Part shown: piece after piece, positions 61,648 through 64,000 of the stretch
How the letters are laid out: each line of letters starts with the position of its first letter
Position numbering within the stretch: the stretch's first letter is position 1
DNA from: PALSA-1316 sp964499365
GTDB taxonomy: Bacteria; Nitrospirota; Thermodesulfovibrionia; Thermodesulfovibrionales; UBA6898
NCBI GenBank assembly: GCA_964499365.1
Contig: CAZCKU010000001.1
Location: forward strand, 186,001 to 250,000
Direction: 5' to 3'
Length of the DNA stretch: 64,000 nucleotides
Position numbers and translations under genes: made by a program
The notes under the pieces: model-generated
The model's database searches: none
What the model saw: only the letters and a program-made list of their open reading frames with translations
What the model was told of the DNA's origin: nothing

Positions 61648-61947
61648 ATGGTGAAGATTATCTGTGCTGCAGTTATGATCTCCTTTCTTTTCGCCTGCCA
61701 GGAGAAACCGAAGAACCCCGTGGCCACGTACGGCGACGCCATGGTCACCTCCTATGAGAAGGGAAAGCAGGCTGGTGTGGCCGGGGACCTCGATGCGGTG
61801 AAAAAGGCGCTTGAGGCATATCATGCTGCCAATGACCGTTATCCCGAGACGCTTGAAGAGATTAAACCCCTTGCGGGCCAGAACCTTGATATGTCGAAAT
61901 ATGACTACAATCCCCAGAACGGTTCTGTTACGCTCAAATCCCCCTAA
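61648..61947 (+). CDS. Small lipoprotein, pseudopilin-like
   Basis: A 99-residue protein with a lipobox FLFAC (modified Cys17). The mature part has a helix (DAVKKALEAYHAANDRYPETLEEIKPL) followed by a short YDYNPQNGSVTL strand. That arrangement is seen in the periplasmic part of type IV/II pseudopilins such as GspG, but there is no prepilin cleavage site. The role is unknown. A stand-alone gene downstream of the dcw cluster. Confidence 0.72.
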   Translation: MVKIICAAVMISFLFACQEKPKNPVATYGDAMVTSYEKGKQAGVAGDLDAVKKALEAYHAANDRYPETLEEIKPLAGQNLDMSKYDYNPQNGSVTLKSP

Positions 61948-62062
61948 CCGCATCTCCTAAGATCTTTTTTCCTGAATAGTAGGTACTATTCCCAATTACC
62001 CGATTGTTTTTCTTCTGGTATCATGAAATCAAGAGAGCAAAAAAACGAAGGAGGACAATACA

Positions 62063-62455
62063 ATGGCACGGCTGAGACACAGAGGAGGAGAGACAGGCAG
62101 CAAGGGGAATTACTGGAACCTTACGAATGGTCAGCGGGTGATACTCCGCAGCGAGGGACAACTCCCGGGAGACAGCGCCGACACCTACTACAGGATTAAC
62201 CCTGTTATCATTCTTGCGGCAGGACCTTTTATCGGACTCCTGTATGCGGCGTTCCTGCCGATGGTCGGGCTGGTGATCGCCGGCAAGGTGCTCGTGACAA
62301 AGATGCTGGGCAGAAGCGCGGACGAAGTATCAAAAGTGGCCACCTTCAACTGGACACCGTCTGAGTCATACCTTGCAGGCAAACAGCAGAAGGGTAAAAG
62401 CGAGGAGAGCAGGAAGCAGGAAGACGGCAGCTGCCCTGACGAGAAGAAAGACTAG
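62063..62455 (+). CDS. Small membrane protein of unknown function
   Basis: A 130-residue protein not assigned to a family. An N-terminal polar part of about 45 residues (NYWNLTNGQRVILRSEGQLPG) precedes one or two membrane helices (about 46-80), and the C-terminal tail is highly charged (Lys, Glu, Ser). A strong AAGGAGGA ribosome binding site precedes the ATG, which supports it as a real gene. Confidence 0.7.
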   Translation: MARLRHRGGETGSKGNYWNLTNGQRVILRSEGQLPGDSADTYYRINPVIILAAGPFIGLLYAAFLPMVGLVIAGKVLVTKMLGRSADEVSKVATFNWTPSESYLAGKQQKGKSEESRKQEDGSCPDEKKD

Positions 62456-62495
62456 CCTGAATATATCGGTGTCCTGAAAGTCACAACGTCCCTTT

Positions 62496-62520
62496 GCCCC
62501 CTCTTAAGATAAGAGGGGGC
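62496..62520. terminator. Perfect 10-bp hairpin between convergent genes
   Basis: GCCCCCTCTT (62496-62505) pairs with AAGAGGGGGC (62511-62520) around a 5-base loop. No T-tract on either side. It may act as a bidirectional terminator, or it may be a fragment of the CCCCTCTTT-type repeat family. Confidence 0.4.
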
Positions 62521-62551
62521 GAGGCGCAGCCGGGGGCGTTACCTCCTGCAT

Positions 62552-63739
62552 TCAGTGAAAGCGGTCATGCTCGGGCATATCATGCAGGTGGCGCACGTAT
62601 GAACTCAGCGTCTCGGGGAGATACCTCCCCCAGAGCTTGATCGGTACCTCCTCGACATCGACCCTCGGACTGAACCCGACGGCAAAGATCGCCTCAACGA
62701 GAAACTCCACATTCATCGGGATATAGCCCCTGTAACGCTTGTTGTCCCTCTGCGCGATAATCCTCTCTTCATGGATACTGTTACCGAGTTCCGATTCAAC
62801 CATGTGGGGAAACGTTGAAAGTATCAGTTCAATGTTTATCCGGGGCTCCGCCTGAACCAGAAAAGGCTCCAACCCCTGCTTCAGTTCTGCTTCGGGTATC
62901 CCCCGGTTCAGGTACTTTTCCCAGGCCCTGCAGTCGTGGTACCTGCGGCAGACGTCTTCCGCATCCCAGGAGACCTCGAGGACAAGGTTGGTGGCGTGAT
63001 ATTTGCCGCTGAATTCCTCTTTTTCGACGACGGTGATATCAGGCGTCTCGCTGATAGACTTCTCCAGGGACTGCAGTTCACGTTCTTGCGCCACGATTTT
63101 GATTGCGCCGACATCCTGGATAGTCAGGGCGGTTTTGTCGAAATGGATGCTCCCCTCCCGAAAGCTGCGGGCGATCGACTCCTCTGCGTGCACGAACTCC
63201 TTCTGCATCTCCTCGGGAGGTGTGACAAACTGGTCGAGCGGGACTCCTGACAGCCGCGCCCTTTCCTCGGCCATCTGCTGTGCCCGCTCCAGCACATTCT
63301 TGAAGATCCAGTCGGCGATCCTCCGGTTTGCCTTTTCCGCGATCCTTTTGGGACGCTTTTTCCGGTACAGCGCGAGCAGCTGTTCCTGTTCGTCGAGACA
63401 GATCACCCCGTTTATCGGGGCCTCCCTGTAAAAGTAGTCAGGGTTTTCCCGGTACCGGTTTATGAGCTCCTCCACGCGTGGATTCGTGTCGCGGCTGCCA
63501 AGGCAGAGCAGGTCCCTGAGTTCGCCCTTGAAGCGGATCTGTTTTTGATGCGCGGGCTTTTTGCCGATCATGCCGAGCAGGCGTCCGGTCAGCGTCTCGA
63601 GCGTCTCGCTCACGACGAAGCCGTCACCGATCAGGATCTCGGTGATGATCCGCGCATCACCGGGTTCCGAACGCCCGCAGAACCACCGCTCGGTGATCCC
63701 GAACAGCTTGTCACGATGCATAAAGGATGTCAGGTACAT
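62552..63739 (-). CDS. Unknown protein with weak RelA/SpoT-like features
   Basis: A 395-residue soluble protein of unrecognised family. The middle and C-terminal parts follow an order reminiscent of RelA/SpoT nucleotidyltransferase domains: a Lys/Arg-rich helix (KRPKRIAEKANRR), TIQDVGAIKIVA (compare the D-x-x-G-x-R strand), YHATNLVLEV (compare YRSLH) and INIELILS (compare V-E-I-Q-I-R-T). Key catalytic Arg and Gln residues are not clearly kept, so this is only a suggestion. Its start overlaps the end of the upstream partial gene by 10 bases, implying an operon. An internal ATG (63721) is an alternative start. Confidence 0.6.
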   Translation of the reverse strand: MYLTSFMHRDKLFGITERWFCGRSEPGDARIITEILIGDGFVVSETLETLTGRLLGMIGKKPAHQKQIRFKGELRDLLCLGSRDTNPRVEELINRYRENPDYFYREAPINGVICLDEQEQLLALYRKKRPKRIAEKANRRIADWIFKNVLERAQQMAEERARLSGVPLDQFVTPPEEMQKEFVHAEESIARSFREGSIHFDKTALTIQDVGAIKIVAQERELQSLEKSISETPDITVVEKEEFSGKYHATNLVLEVSWDAEDVCRRYHDCRAWEKYLNRGIPEAELKQGLEPFLVQAEPRINIELILSTFPHMVESELGNSIHEERIIAQRDNKRYRGYIPMNVEFLVEAIFAVGFSPRVDVEEVPIKLWGRYLPETLSSYVRHLHDMPEHDRFH

Positions 63740-64000
63740 GATATAGTTTTTTCCTCCCTCATGGATCCGGGTGCTGCATTGCCTTCCTCACTGTTGTTTG
63801 CAAAGAATGTCCAGGCCCGTTCACGGGCCTCGTCCATGCTGCTGCTCGTCTGGATTTTGCAAGCCAACGAGTGCCCGAATTTATAGTTCCGGGAGAAATA
63901 GTGGGTGAATGCCTTAAGCCTGCCCAGGCGATAGATCGGGCGATAATCAGCATTCAGCGCGTCAATAAAAGCCGCATACATATCCGGCAGCGAAACCGCC
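63730..64000 (-). CDS. C-terminal part of an unknown protein, 5' end outside window
   Basis: The frame is open to the window edge (AVSLPDMYAAFIDALN...), so the visible 90 residues are probably the C-terminus of a longer protein. An ATG at 63981 is the alternative start. No motif was recognised. It overlaps the downstream gene by 10 bases, so the two are probably co-translated. Confidence 0.5.
   Translation of the reverse strand, partial: AVSLPDMYAAFIDALNADYRPIYRLGRLKAFTHYFSRNYKFGHSLACKIQTSSSMDEARERAWTFFANNSEEGNAAPGSMREEKTISCT

Overview
The window comes from a diderm (Gram-negative) bacterium with high-GC DNA. It has an Mla-type outer-membrane lipid transport operon, meso-DAP-type peptidoglycan genes (MurE with a DNPR motif), a 12-haem c-type cytochrome, and secreted proteins with thrombospondin type 3 repeats or CTERM anchors. 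This mix fits Nitrospirota (Thermodesulfovibrionia-like) or a Desulfobacterota-type anaerobe. That placement is inferred from gene content only: there is no rRNA or tRNA gene in the window.

Layout. 1-5.8 kb: the 5' part of a membrane sensor gene, a DUF2845 protein, a gene-poor stretch, a beta-carbonic anhydrase, an ABC-2 exporter pair and a methyltransferase. 5.8-15.9 kb: a hybrid histidine kinase divergent from a run of tightly packed genes. The run encodes a GAF-PP2C phosphatase, an RsbW-like kinase, a STAS protein, MlaE, MlaF, MlaD, a transport lipoprotein, a small exported protein and a gluzincin peptidase. The STAS gene overlaps mlaE, so a partner-switching module appears to be joined to the lipid transporter. 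16-21.4 kb: two convergent genes for large secreted beta-helix proteins flank a spermidine-synthase-like gene. 21.6-35.5 kb: a mosaic of single genes (DegT aminotransferase, DUF362, PfpI, a PhnD-sensor hybrid kinase, a serine hydrolase, a GT11-like transferase, a TrxR-like flavoprotein, cardiolipin synthase, uvrB, a HAD phosphatase, a CTERM surface protein with one haem motif). 36-42 kb: two sugar-nucleotide epimerases, a decayed transposase fragment, MscS, a PPC-domain protein and the dodecahaem cytochrome with its own promoter and terminator.

42.3-61.3 kb is a complete dcw (division and cell wall) cluster: mraZ, rsmH, ftsL, ftsI, murE, murF, mraY, a DacA-like carboxypeptidase, murD, ftsW, murG, murC, murB, ddl, ftsQ, ftsA, ftsZ. 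It is led by a sigma70-type promoter and three 10-bp-spaced GTGG direct repeats that look like a MraZ operator, and it ends in a 16-bp hairpin. Most junctions overlap by 1-22 bases, which implies translational coupling. The main break is at murG-murC, where an interspersed palindromic repeat sits. The last 2.4 kb holds a small lipoprotein, an unknown membrane protein and an unknown cytosolic protein with weak RelA/SpoT-like features.

Two interspersed repeat families run through the window: about 80-130 bp elements built on a CCTCCCTTTGGCAAAGGGAGG core (three copies), and a GTCAT...ATCCAGG palindrome (one complete copy, two single arms).
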